This document shows, in pieces, positions 45,861 through 58,301 of a DNA stretch of 64,000 bases. Positions within the stretch are counted from its first letter, which is position 1. Each line of letters begins with the position of its first letter. The position numbers and the translations under genes were made by a program. The notes under the pieces were generated by a model. It worked only from the letters and a program-made list of their open reading frames with translations, had not been told where the DNA came from and made no database searches. This DNA comes from Ectobius pallidus (lineage: Eukaryota > Arthropoda > Insecta > Blattodea > Ectobiidae), in NCBI GenBank assembly GCA_964059195.1, contig CAXKWD010000001.1:155794532-155858531 (forward strand). Reading direction: 5' to 3'.

Positions 45861-46964
45861 TTTTGGGGGGCTGAACATGCATTCCAAGAGTGAGTGAGCC
45901 TATGAGTGAAATTTAAATATCTTGAAATCACTGCTGTGAGCAGCAGTAGTGAAATTCTAAGATATTGAAATTGCATGTAAAGGGAAAGAAACATTCTACA
46001 ACTCTTTTTTCTTTTGTTCATCACCATCAACTTAGGAAGGTAGTAGTCATTGGGTGGTAGCAGTACATAGTAGGTTGTCAGGTAGACTTTTAAAGTAGAC
46101 TGTGTTTCTGTTGTGTAATTTAGTCTGTTGACTATTTTTTATAACTTACACTGAACTTTCATTGAAGTGTCACTTTTGTTCTACTGTAGTTCTACTGTAG
46201 TTCTGTTTAGGGTTATCTGTCTCCAAGCAGTTGAACATAATTTTATGGAATACAGTTGTTGGTCATGTCCCGTCCGTCATATTACCTGTCTCGTCCTTCA
46301 CATATCATTTACTTTTTAAGAATCTTAAATTTGTTGATCATCCTACATTAAAACGGGCTTAGAGTTTTAATTTCATGTGCAGTTACATTTGTTTTTTTTA
46401 TGCAAACAAAACTCACAGAAATAATGTCATGTTCTATACTCTCAAACACTTAAGGCTCAATATTTATCCCGTCCGTCACGTCATTATTTTTGTGAATTGC
46501 AGACAGGAATGGTGGTGGGTTATTAAAAATTTCAGTTATTCCTATTTACCAAATAAGAAAACTTTGGACTCGAGGAATAAATCAAGGATATAAGTAAAAA
46601 ATAGGCCATTCGTTTTGAATTTCCTAACTCCGTGCGTCCCGTCAGTCTCTCGTGAAATGCATCTGAAACGTACAGACTCTTTCAATAGAGATGTTCGCTT
46701 CTCGAACAGTGATTTGAATTTTTTTGTCTGGAATTTAAATTATCTAAAGCAGAGACGTTTCAAGTGTACTCAATGGATGACACTGGTAATCAGTGAGCTA
46801 AATGTCATTTTCAGAAAAATTCAGCCATCGCACTTATATGTTTTTATGCAAAGCCTCTTAAAGAAATTGACTTTATAAAAAACAAAAATCAAAAAACAAA
46901 AAACAAAAAACATGGGTTCATATAACAGTCACTTATAAATTATGAAGAGAATTTTTTTTACAAG
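45861..46964. other. Spacer inside duplicated region
   Basis: AT-rich. The phrase CCCGTCCGTCA recurs at about 46270 and 46470, with a related CGTCCCGTCAG at 46632. Open frames 46375-46593 and 46615-46878 have no recognised motif. Confidence 0.4.
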
Positions 46965-48510
46965 ATTTGGGAACCGAAATTTAGTAATTCTGACATAAGG
47001 GTATTGTTGCACTCACTATCCTTTAGCCATTTAGTCTTTCCATTAGTAAATTGTAGTTTTGAAAATTTTCCATTAGCATTAAAATAGGGCCAGTTCTATA
47101 ATGAACATTTTGAACTTTTTCATTAAAAAAAAAACAATATTAATCTTAATATTTTATATAAATTTAAATTTGGAAACACGACACTGGTTTTAAGATGTGC
47201 TAATTATGTGTGTCATTCATTGACATACATTGATACTTTACAATTGACATGTAAGACTCGTACAAAATATAGTGACTGCGACGTGGGGAAAATTTCGACA
47301 GCGTTTTTTGGATGTATATATTGTTGTGTTGGGTCGACCAGTAGTCGATTTGGAGAGAGACGACTCCTTTATATTCATTGAATTTTCTTTATTGTTTCAG
47401 TATTGTCTTGATATGGTGGTACAGCCAAGATGTAGAAGTTGGTATCGCACTGCAGCGACCAGATTATATTGATAAAAGCCCTGTTTTATAATAATGATAA
47501 TTTCTTTCAGGTTTAATCCAAGCGTCAACTACAGGGTAGTGATTATGGTAAAATTAGTGTTTTTTGTCATTTTGTAAACAAAAAATATATGTGTAGTGTT
47601 AATTTGTGCTTTTATCCCACTGTTGTGTGAATTGCCTCGAGTGGTCATTTTTCAATTACCGAAAACCGTTTACTAATTTAACTTTTAAAGTGTGCTGGAA
47701 ATGTAATAGAATCTTCCCATGCCCAGTAATAGAAAGGGACCTTTAGTTTTTTTGTAACCCACACACTCATTAGATGAACTGCCCTGATGTATTTTAGAGT
47801 AATAGTAACAAAAAGAAACTGAAATATTTTTTTGAGAAGTTTGATAAAGTTACTGAAAGAAATTAAAATAATTTTGATAAATTTGCATAAGTAACAAAAG
47901 AGATTGGGATAATATTTTGAAAATTTGAGTAAGAATCAGAAGATAAATTTGTAAATTAAAAGAAAAGTATATGTGATATAAAGTAATTTTTTTTTGCGTC
48001 TGATAATATTGTAACTAACGAAATGAGTGTACTTAAAATTGTATGGTATGAAAATAAACTGAGTAGTAAAAATTTCTAAAGCTAAAAGAAAAACGAAGAT
48101 GTAAAAGATGTTAATATGGAACAAGGGATATTTATAATAAGTGACCGGTGCGGAAGAGCAATTCACACACGCCGTCCTCCCCCTCATTTAAGAAAAAACA
48201 GATACTGTGCGCTTTGTTGGGTGTGTTGCAGCTTAACTTATGAACGTGCTGGACTTGGTGCTGTTTCCTGGTTGGCATCATTCTAGATATACCTTCTGGA
48301 GTCATGTGTTGTTTGGACTGTATCATCGGGTGGCCTCCCGAATATGATCCCGAAATTTCTACTACGTGGCGCATCATTTCCTGCTTTCAAGACATCAGTC
48401 AGCTCACTCAGATCTTCGCACTCAGTCTCATCTGCAGTATGGACTTCTGCAAAGTGTATTTCTTGGTACAGGTTATGAGTTTGTTATTACGATAATATGA
48501 AGTCCTTCTG
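46965..48510. repeat. Diverged segmental duplication, right copy
   Basis: See the left copy for the anchors. Order and orientation are preserved, so this is a direct duplication. Differences are mainly point changes and small indels. Confidence 0.85.
48132..48490 (-). pseudogene. Unknown coding-like segment, copy 2
   Basis: The minus strand reads LYQEIHFAEVHTADETEC, EDLSELTDVLKAGN, RNFGIIFGRPPDDTVQTTHD and then a stop in that frame. An overlapping frame, open at 48132-48377, contains TPEGISRMMPTRKQH, CNTPNKAHSICFFLNEG and ELLFRTGHLL. Two conserved protein-like frames offset by one base suggest an ancestral single frame with an indel. No family recognised. Confidence 0.4.
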
Positions 48511-48619
48511 ATATGTAATGTAAGAACATGGACTTTTGCAAAGCTTCCGGCAGGCGCGCCTAATTTTGTCTCATGAGCAGGCGTTATAAAATTTACATCA
48601 ACATTTTAATGTAATAACA

Positions 48620-49420
48620 AGCCTGAGCTATAAAACTTGGTTAATGTACTGCTCCAGTCACCAGGATAGGGCAAGACCGTATACGCTACGTACGTGAAGT
48701 CATATACCTGGGCATCGTCATTCAAGCGACGCCCTCCAAGTACTAGCTGCCACCCTCCCCGTTGATCTAATCCTTAAGGAAAGAATATCGAGACACAAAA
48801 CGATAAAATTAATACCCGTCACTATAGGTAACCTTCAAGTAGGACAAAACGAATATGACCGTTTGGAAAAATCGCAAATACACGAGCAAATTCACACTGC
48901 AGCTATACACCTTTGGCAACAAAGATGGACAGTATCCCAACATGGACACATCACAAGGGACTTTTTCCCCAACATAAACATGAAACTCAAAATGCACTGG
49001 ATTAAAATTTATCACTACGTCACTCAACTTTTCACTGGACACGGCAACTTTACCGCAAACTTAGCACGTTTCAATCTTGCCGACCATAACTTATGCATCT
49101 GCGAAGACTGCGAAGATGATACCATGCTTTACACTTGTCCTCGGTACCGCAAAGCCAGACTCCTCATTCGAGAAGCGGACGAGGAAGCCTGAGCACCTAA
49201 CTTACAGTTCTGGACTCAGAAACACACCTTCCCTGCGTTCAAAAGTTTCGCAAAGACAGCGCTACTCCAAAAAGAACAGTATCACGAATAATCCAACACA
49301 TGGTAGGCCGGTCTATGCCAATTATCCCAGTCTGAGCGAGTTTTTGGAGGGGTTTCCCTTGCTCATAGGCTAATAATTCCCTCACACAGATACACGCACT
49401 GCTACATACATTAGAAAGCA
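48620..49420 (+). pseudogene. R1-like LINE ORF2 C-terminal fragment
   Basis: The plus strand reads a broken RNase H-like tail followed by the open frame 48863-49192: IHTAAIHLWQQRWTVSQHG, TQLFTGHGNFTANLARFNLA and CICEDCEDDTMLYTCPRY. The GHG-xF-x-YL-x-RF motif and the C-x-C...H/Y-x3-C finger are typical of the ORF2 end in R1/Jockey-related LINEs. The frame ends TGA at 49190. The RT domain is absent. Confidence 0.8.
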
Positions 49421-49499
49421 TCTCTACACGATACTAAACAAACATAACTAACGACAAGCAATCGACTTTATGGCAAGAAAGTCAAACCCACGCTAATAC

Positions 49500-49985
49500 A
49501 CATTGACACAAGTACACAGCCCAAACATGTAAATTTCACCATGCATCTCATCAGAATGTACATAAGGGCACTATTAGGTAAATACATCAAACAAATGGTT
49601 ACCAAAATTTGGTTTGACCGGAGGTAATAAGCTTCATTGCTTGGCATTCCGGGGGTAAGGGTGGGCACACACACACATACACCCACACACACATACTGCA
49701 ACATACACTAGAAAACATATCCAAACAAAAGAATCCACACATCAAGAAAGCTAAAACTGACATTACTGCGAAAAAGTCAAATTTGCGCATTTAAATCTGA
49801 AACAAGTACACAGCCCAAACATGTCATAAACACCACATATCCCATAAGGATGAAAAATGGGCAACCCTAGGTACACACATCAAACAAATGGTTACCAAAA
49901 TTTGGTTTGACCGGAGGTAATCAACTTCGTTGTTGGGTACTCCGGGGGCAAGGGTGGGCACACACGCACACACACACACATACAT
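49500..49985 (+). repeat. Two direct copies of a LINE UTR-like segment with CA-rich tail
   Basis: Anchors AAGTACACAGCCCAAACATG (49509/49805) and ACCAAAATTTGGTTTGACCG (49601/49897) are followed by GGAGGTAAT and a (CA)n tract at 49665-49695 and 49962-49982. The period is about 296 bp. Tandem UTR repeats are common in LINEs; here they sit between an ORF2 end and an ORF1 fragment. Confidence 0.8.
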
Positions 49986-50059
49986 ATACAAAGTACATGT
50001 CCACTGAGACCACTGGGCCTTCGAAGTGCATTACACATCCGAAAGAATCTCATTAACAA

Positions 50060-50290
50060 AGGGCGTATATTTCTCGGTTTTCGTAGCTGTCGCGTCGAAG
50101 TCCACACCACACCAGCGTGGTATTTCCGTTGCCACAATGTTGGCCACACGGCTAAATTCTGCAGGGCGGAAAAAGAAACCTGTGGCCACGGCCACTGCGC
50201 TAGGCAGGGTCACCGGTTTACGACTGCCCCCGACAACAACTCGACCCTCCCATTTGTGCCCTTTGTACTAGGTACAAAAAACACGCCCGC
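50060..50290 (+). pseudogene. LINE ORF1 gag-like zinc-knuckle fragment
   Basis: The frame around 50119-50270 reads WYFRCHNVGHTAKFCRAE followed by ETCGHGHCARQGH. That resembles tandem CCHC knuckles of R1/Jockey ORF1, but the first Cys of the first knuckle is replaced by Tyr. Downstream frames are broken. It may belong to a second LINE copy arranged head-to-tail after the ORF2 fragment. Confidence 0.6.
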
Positions 50291-50471
50291 CATTCAACAA
50301 TGGACCTTCTCTATACATCAAGAGAAACGGGTGTACAGAGACTACGGGACTTGACGGACTATGACGATGGCTACATAGACACTAACATTTTGGCAAATAA
50401 AATCAAACATGGCCCGTGTAGTCATCGACCAAATTCGATCAGAAGCTCATATTCACGATGTCGACGTTATT

Positions 50472-51746
50472 AAGTGCCAGTATGGTACTTTATGAGATTG
50501 TGTGGGGGATGAAAAAATGTATGTCTGTCTGTCCGTCCGTCAGTCCGTGTGTCTGTACGCGCCATTAACTCAAATACGCTTTTTCGGATTTTCATGAAAC
50601 TTGAAAAACACATTTATAATGTCCATGGCAAGAACCCTATTGATATTGGACCAAATCGGTTCACCGGTACCGTAGTAATACCCAATTTAGTGCCTATTTT
50701 AATAGATTATATTATAAAGGCGCCATAACTCAAATACACTGTATCGGATTTCCATTAAACTTGGTATAAGCATTTATGACGTACATGATAAGTACCCTAT
50801 TGAATTTTAACCTAATCTGTTGGCCGGTACCGGAGTAAAACCAAATTTAGTGTCTATTTCAAAAGGCGCAATAAATCGGATTTTTATGAAACTTCGTATA
50901 CACATTTATAATGTTCATGGAAAATCGTCTACTGACATTCGACCAAATCGGTTGGCCAGAACAGGAATAATGCCCAATTTAGTGTCTTTTATGTTAATAT
51001 ATAAGAAGTCGCGATAACTCAAATAAGATTTATTGGATTTTCCTGAAACTTTGTATGCCCATTTATAATGTACATGGGAAGACGTCTACTGATATTGGAC
51101 CAAATCGGTAGACCGGTACCGGAGCAAAACTCTATTTAGTGTGTATTTTTAAGTCGCGGTAACTCAAATACGCTTCACCGGATTTTTATGAAACTTGGTA
51201 TACACATTTATGATGCCCATGGGAAGACGTCTATTGATATTGGATAAAATCTTTTGATCTGTTTCGGAGTAATGCTCAATTTAGTGCCTATTTTATAGTA
51301 ATACACGTATTCGAAAGAATTTATGAAATGCAAATCAGTTATCATGACAACATAACCGATTGTTTTACTGTGATCTTATAAGGCTTTGGAAATTAAAATA
51401 CAGTTAGCTATGACAAATAACACTATTGCTTTACATGCGCTTATCCAACTAGACCGTTAAACTGACCCGGCTTCACATTCTGGAGTTCCATGGTTCAAAT
51501 CCCGAAACCGGCCAATTTGACATTTCTTTTTTGTATGTTATATAAGTGTGCGATTGTCAAGATATCACCAATCTGTTCCGATGCTGGAAGATTTTAATCT
51601 GATTAAAAAAATTTAGACCTTTGTTCTTCCGTAAGCCCTGCTTAATGAATAAATCTGGAGCTTAATTTGGAAATCAATTAAAGAAAACATATTCTGCATA
51701 TCATAACTGCAATCATAACTGACTAAACAAAAACATACCGGCACTT
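50472..51746 (+). mobile_element. TIR element with five-unit internal minisatellite
   Basis: The ends AAGTGCCAGTATG (50472-50484) and CATACCGGCACTT (51734-51746) form 13-bp inverted repeats with one difference. The interior has a GTCTGTCCGTCC-rich start and then about five units of about 147 bp (starts near 50570, 50720, 50865, 51010 and 51155), with blocks AACTCAAATACGCTT, TTCATGAAACTT and CCGGTACCGGAGTAA. The right part contains GGTTCAAATCCCG. It is a longer version of 35095-35961. Confidence 0.78.
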
Positions 51747-51749
51747 TGT

Positions 51750-52180
51750 TACATCAGTTTACCTGATTTTATTATTATACCACTTGAGCCGAAGAATTCC
51801 AAAGCCTTCTTTCTTTTATTTCCTCCAACTAAACAGTTGAAGGCTATGTTAATATTTAACAATGAGCTTGATAACGTGCGTGATATATGCCGGTATAAGA
51901 GAGGGGCACCTTGAAGAATCCCCCGAATTGATTCTTGATGACAGGTAATGAGAGGTTTGCGTTCATCATGAATTATTCGTATAGAAGCAGACTATACCTG
52001 AGGGGCGGAATATAATAATGCTATAAGGGCGTAGTTTTCAACCCTTTTGTGCAGAGAGGCGGGTGGTCCACACCCTCCCACCCCCCTCCGGGGCAAAAGT
52101 CATCAGCAGCGACTGAACTCTATGTGTGGGAAAGCCTTTCTTCAGACGTATTCATTTGTAACGTATGCTGTATTGTCAGG
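51750..52180. other. No recognised gene
   Basis: A C-rich patch (CACCCTCCCACCCCCCTCCG) lies at about 52069-52088. No coding signal. Confidence 0.4.
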
Positions 52181-52184
52181 CGAC

Positions 52185-52480
52185 GACTAGATGCGGAGGT
52201 GGGAGAAGTCGGTACTGAACCGATGACTGCACTTATTAATGTTTTTACTATTGGAGGTATGCCGTGGTGCATTTGGTTGAAGCAATCCTACAAGCATTTG
52301 GTTCGAACCCCGACGAGAAATCGAAATTTTTCAATTGTGCTAACGTTTCTGGTGTCGATGTAGCCCTGGGATCGACTCAGCCTATACCAAAAATGATTAC
52401 CCGGAACAGCCTGGAGGGTGCGGATGATGCATAAAAGTAGGCAACCTTGCCATCATCATGTTCTAAAAGCCTAAAAAATG
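52185..52480 (+). repeat. tRNA-like SINE
   Basis: The tRNA-like part at about 52255-52318 has a box A-like TGGTGCATTTGGTTGAAGCA and box B GGTTCGAACCCCG. It is followed by a body with TGGTGTCGATGTAGCCCTGG and GTAGGCAACCTTGCC. The 104-codon open frame across it is incidental. Confidence 0.5.
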
Positions 52481-54120
52481 ACGAGTCTCTACTTCTAGCA
52501 GCCCTAAGGATCACCACGGTCTGTATTGGGACCGTGTTTTTATTGTTATTACTTTATTTATAGATTTAGAGCAGGAAGTAAAGTAGGCACATCAATACCA
52601 GTAAATTAATGGTTTGAGTACTTAGAGTATGCATGTTCAAGATTAAAATCTGGAGAATGAAACGATAAGCTATAGAGTGATCATACGTCCCTTTTTTTTC
52701 GAGACTGTACCATTCTTTTTAATTGTCCTACCAGTCCCGTTGTTTGAAGTTCTGCCCCGTTTTCGAAAAAAGAAAATTAATTTGTATTCAATATTATTGT
52801 GGCTCGTTATCATACCAATAACAGGCATATGATAAGAAATAAAACATAAAAGAACAATGCACTAATACACATGACAGTATACTGTATAGCAAAACTGCAC
52901 GAAGAGCTTGGGATGTGTAACATAATACGGTATTGTTTGCGGAGGTTATGCCAGCACGAGTTGTAACTCAGTTATTGTCCTAGTTTATAAAAAAGACTTA
53001 CTTGTTTAACAGATCTTGTCTTGAGGTTGAAATATCATATTTTTTTCCATAAATGTCCGCACAAAGATTAAAATTACAACATTCAATTATCTGATAATAT
53101 TTGTCACAAATTTGCAATGAAGAAAAAATATAAACTAGTACAAACAGTTAATTCCAAATTGTTGTGTTATTTTTAAATCTTTATTTTTAATTGGAAATTT
53201 GTGACTTAAAGTTATTCTATTAGCTGTTATTAGATCTTTGTACGAACAATCATGAAATAAATTGTGACATCTTCAAACCCAAGTCAAGATGTGTTAAAAA
53301 GTAAGACATTTTAATACATTTAGAGAATAATTGAGCTAATTGGTAGCCCATTATTATTCACAATTAAAGCGCGATAGGAAATATGAAACTTACTGTAGTA
53401 ACTTGGTTATGTATGGCTGTTAGTGTGGCGAATCTGTGTAAATAGTATCGATATTTATGCCATAAAATAAAACAATTTATAGTATGTTAGTACAATATGC
53501 AACGAGACCATAATGAGATTTATTAAGACACGAGCATATTTTTAACGAGTGTCTTCTTTACCATTAGGCCTATAGGCAAGTTGCAGACGACTGTTTTTGT
53601 TCGATATTTAAAATTTGATATTTCAGATTCATCAAACAAACGGACAAAGCTGACCTCGGCAATCAGCTGTTAGTAAGTTCTCGTCCTCATTTTTTCCGAC
53701 AGATGGCAGTTGATGGCGTGCGGATAAGTCGAAGCTTCTCTTCGTCGTTTAAACCTGAATCCAGTGGTCTTTAAAACAGGAAATGAACTCAATTTAGTAT
53801 AATATTAAAATTAGCACGAATAGAATTGATTTTATTTTAAATACAGGTTCATTATTTGCTGCTCTCAACATTTCAAGTTGTTCCGTGCTAGATATTAATC
53901 GGTACCTCACCAGTTTTGTAATGAAAATCTGAACCTTAATTTATATCATTAAAACACTGTTACATCACATATAATAAGCATATTTTAGTATGGTCGAACA
54001 AAAACATATTTTATAGTTATTCTAAGAAAATATGACATAAGTCAGTAAGTCCGTGTAAGTAAATTAACGAAACATCTGACAGCATCTAAACATTTGAGCA
54101 TGCGAGGGTAAGTGCGCGCA
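52481..54120. other. No recognised gene
   Basis: AT-rich throughout, apart from a GC-neutral patch at 53640-53760. No repeat family or exon recognised. Confidence 0.45.
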
Positions 54121-54124
54121 TCAA

Positions 54125-54385
54125 GGTATGATTTACGTAGGTCCTCAGTTAGCGTAGACACAAGCGGTCCCGGGTTCAAATCCTGCACTCACATATTTCC
54201 GCGAAAAGCACTGGAAAACCACCGTGGTCAACTTGCGCATATACGAGTAGTTCACCGTGAGCAGGTTGTGGCTCTCGTCGCATGATTCCGCTCATGGTCT
54301 CTGAAGCAAGCTTCGGCCTCGAACTTTGTTAAAATAATAATAATAATAATAAAAATAAATAAAAAAATAAAATAAAATAAAGAAT
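54125..54385 (+). repeat. tRNA-like SINE with A/T-rich simple tail
   Basis: A box-B-like CGGGTTCAAATCCTG at about 54171 is followed by a body to 54330, ending in (AAT)n then (AAATA)n to about 54382. A simple-repeat tail is typical of SINE 3' ends. Confidence 0.55.
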
Positions 54386-55325
54386 ATGTTTCGAACCAGC
54401 GCTTCCAAACGATCCGATCGAAATCCATTCATAACTGTGACAGATCAGTTCAAATAGGCCCCTACAATATGGAATGGGAATCAATAAAAGATATCTAAGG
54501 GACAAAACTTGAATTTCCCGCGACTTCAGTGACTAATAAAACTACCATTACGCCTAAATGATTGGAGTGACCATAAAACAAACTACATGATGAGACAGAA
54601 GACATTCACACGGACAATTTGATATACATATAATTAATCACAAGGATTAATTATAACACGACTACATAGGGAATTACATCATTCAACGCGTTATCGCAAT
54701 ACCAACAGAACTAAAATGACTAGAGGCAGCATTAATTAATACGTTAGGAATTATTAGACGATATAGTTAATACAATGACAAAATGGGAGGAGTACTTCGT
54801 CTGGTAGGATTTTTGACGCCACAGCCAACTTGACACATTTGACTAATGGGTTCCACCTACTCCTCACTCCATTTTAACGAACGAACATTTGAAACACTAG
54901 CAGAAAACTTTGCTAATTCCCAATCATGAGCGACTTGGTATTCTGACAGGACCAATGAGCTAGCGACATTATTTGAACCCTCAAAGATATTAACAGAAAC
55001 ACACTACGAAGAGAGACACTGCGAAAGATTAGGTGACATAGTTTGTGACAGGACTTTTAACGCAATGTGGACGAGGATATAGACACACATAGGGAGATAG
55101 AAAAAGATTTGGCAAAGTATAATCCCATTGCTCGGAGGAATATAAAATACACATTATTTGTAACCCGTCATTTCCCCCCTGTATTCACCTGTGTTGACTT
55201 TGAATTAAACACGACGAGAGAGAGAGAGCTCCCTCTACCGACTGAGCAACCTAGCTGGACGCCAGTTCTAACTCTGGGGTTGGCATAAAGTGGACCCCAA
55301 CTGTTAGGGCGGCAATATAACCAAA
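54386..55325. other. No recognised gene
   Basis: Contains a short minus-strand tRNA-like head remnant near 55215-55262 (GGTTGCTCAGTCGGTAGAGG when inverted). The rest is unassigned. Confidence 0.4.
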
Positions 55326-55329
55326 TACT

Positions 55330-55660
55330 ATAGAGACAATACCGGACACTTACTGGTAGAGAAATGGGGGACAGATTTTGCAGCACTCCTGGTGGCACAA
55401 CCTAGAAACTTGGGGCAAAATTAATATATTCAAAACATATATAAACTGTAATAGGCCTATGCTATTCTGAGCCATTAGGTAGATACCCCTTATACATGAC
55501 ATGCCGAGTCTGGCTATTTCGGCTCTTCTATTAAAAACTGTTTAACATATATGTATCTAGATACTGCAATTGTATTCAGTAGTAGCAGGTTGGGCCGCTA
55601 GATGGTGCTCAAAATATTGTCCCCCGATATATCGCAAAGTGTCCTGTATTGGTCTAGATT
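55330..55660. mobile_element. Small TIR element (tentative)
   Basis: ACAATACCGGACACTT at about 55336 is inverted at about 55636-55653 as AAGTGTCCTGTATTGGT, giving imperfect inverted ends of about 15 bp. No clear target duplication was found. Confidence 0.45.
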
Positions 55661-57301
55661 GTATTTGATATAACCTAGTCCGCAGTGTTTACATGACGAA
55701 ATCGATATGGGGAACGGATTCAAATCGATTGGAATTCTGCAGGTAAATGTGGTAATTGATAACTATGTTGATGATGATGATAAATATATCACCAGAATAT
55801 TTTATTTTTATAGCCTTATACATTTTACTTGAAAATTAATCTAGAAATATGTCTTGAGAGTACGATTTAGTAAACAGGAAAGACGTGTGTACCTGTAGAT
55901 AAGAAAAGTAAAACATGAAATAAAATAGTATCTGCATTTACGACTTCTGAGCAGAGAACAAGAAACGAACAAAAGAACTCGACTGTATAAAAGTAATACG
56001 AGACCTCGCTTCATTGTATGTCAAAAGTAAACAAATGCAAGTTGCAATGTCCCCCTAAGGCTAACCATGCGTTTTACTGTTTGCAGTAAACTATCTTTTA
56101 GGTGCCTCAAAATATGAAAACGCTATAAACATGAAGCATTATATAAAGACTGGTTTCATTCCGCGGGTATCATATTATGTGAGAGGTAAAAACATTTCCC
56201 CTGAATAATTCTAACATGTTGCTTTCTTGCAGCGAATTCAGATAATCTCATTTTACAACACCCGTCATCCTTTGAAAGTGTTGGCTATAAAAATATGAAC
56301 ATGCACGCAGAATGCGTTCTTACTTTATGCTCTTTAATTTTTTTTATTTCTTTTCTTTCGCTTGTTATATTCAACTGGGTGAAACGAAATAAAGTTTAAG
56401 TTCTTTGGCACTGTATGATCAAATGGGTTAGGAACATAAATTATTAAATTGGGAACGTTTATTATTTATCTCAGACATGACGCTGTATTTGACTAACCTA
56501 TTTAATAGTTACCAATTTATTGATAACCATTTGAATGAAAATTGAGGTCTCCATTGGTTACTTGTATAGTCTCTGCCAGTCACGCGACAAAATAGAGAAT
56601 GAATTTTAAATTGTGGGTCCCAAATCTGGTCTACAGACTTGCTAAAGAGTTGTGTGCAAATTAGAGCCTACAAGCAACGTTTCTCTTCCCGTACCGGTAT
56701 ACCTGCAATGCCTTAATTCTCTATCAAGTAGTTCACATGGCTACCCGCTTCCCCCATCACCAACCGACATGACTTGTGGTGGTGCGAAATGACTGTAATC
56801 AAAGTGACATTGTAAATGGCTTCGGCCGTAATATTCTGTTGAGAGAGAAGTGGAGAAGAATAATAAGCTTGTCATTCTCATATTTCTCACTGTGCGAATT
56901 TCGCCTTACACAGTTCGTTAACTAATCTTCCCAACATTCTCAATCACTTCTCGAACAGAAAGGATCCGTAATTATTTTTCTCTCACCATATCCCGTTTCT
57001 TCATCATTCGCTAGAGTTTCCGTTTCGTCAAAAGCGTATGGCACAAAACTAGGTATAGCCTAAGCTCTCATCTTTAAAGGGATAGTTGAAATGATGTCGA
57101 GCAACGTTATAGTAGTCTAGCTGTGGTAGTATGACAATGATAATGATAATGATAATAATAAGGAAAATGATATTTATTCTTATTATAGTGGCTATTTTGC
57201 TCATATGTCTTTCTTTCGATTTGGACCTATAGTACCTTCAGTAGCCCTACCTATGGTATGGCAGAGGAAGTAAATTTGCTAACCTCGCCCGTGAAGTGGA
57301 T

Positions 57302-57333
<32 letters not shown>

Positions 57334-57970
57334 TAGTACCGTACAGTATAATTTAAGAGACACCTGCTATAGCCAATACAGTAGGTATTGGTTTCAATTT
57401 TAACCGAATAAGGCAGGCTACGCTCCACAGGTTGCTGGGAGTGGCTACTGTGCATATCAGGTTACAAGGGTCTCTACTCTGCAGGGAAGGAATGTCCACT
57501 ATTTACTGTTCTGTCTTTACCAGTGTCAAACTGTATACATTATTACTTTCAATTTCGACTCAAACTAAATGACCGTAGCCTTTTTGTACTAAGATATCAC
57601 ATATGCCAAAACATTAATGATGTAAATGCTCATTCCTCAGACTAAACACTTTTATCCAGCTTTATATCCTCATTATTTGTGTAAAACGTTAAAATATACT
57701 CTGAAAAAAATATATAACACAAGTTATTTACGGTATAGATACATATTTAACCGACGTTATTCTTTAAATTAATATTATTAAATAATAATTACAGTAATAC
57801 ATTGTTCTATAAATAAAGGCAATAAAATGTCCGTTTCAGAATTTCGGAACTCCTATTATAACAGAAGTTAATTTTTCAATCCTGCAATAATACATGTACA
57901 TATTATAATCAGATGTGTAGTCCGTAATTTCAGAACAGGCTATTCGTAAGTGGCACTTTTTGGATCGTGT
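55661..57970. other. No recognised gene
   Basis: AT-rich with an (ATA)n tract at about 57306-57334. No coding or repeat family recognised. Confidence 0.45.
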
Positions 57971-57973
57971 GTG

Positions 57974-58301
57974 CATAGGCGTACCGAGGGGGGGGGGTTC
58001 GGGGTTTGAACCTCCCCCATTGATTAAAAAAAGGAAAATTGTATAATTTTTTTAAGTCTGCCCATAAATTACTTAATACAAGTATAAAGCGTGGGAGGCT
58101 TAAAACTCGTTATTTTGCGTCTTAATTTTTAAAATTTTCCGAGGGAGGACCCCCGGAAGCTTAAAACTCGTTATTTTGCATCTTAATTTTTAAAATTTTC
58201 CGGGGGAGGACCCCCGGACCCCCCTCTTCCTGGGGGGTCCGTACCCCCCAGACCCCGCGGATGTTATAAACCCCCATATGGTCGGCCTGGTTACGCCTAT
58301 G
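57974..58301. mobile_element. hAT-like MITE
   Basis: The ends CATAGGCGTACC and GGTTACGCCTATG are inverted with one indel or mismatch. The flanking octamers CGTGTGTG and CGCGTGTG differ by one base, consistent with an aged 8-bp hAT-type target duplication. The interior has G/C runs (GGGGTCCGTACCCCCC) and a direct duplication of about 62 bp around AAGCTTAAAACTCGTTATTT. No transposase. Confidence 0.65.

Noticed and set aside
52049..52363. 104-codon open frame
   Set aside because: It spans a tRNA-like SINE and a C-rich patch. No protein motif.
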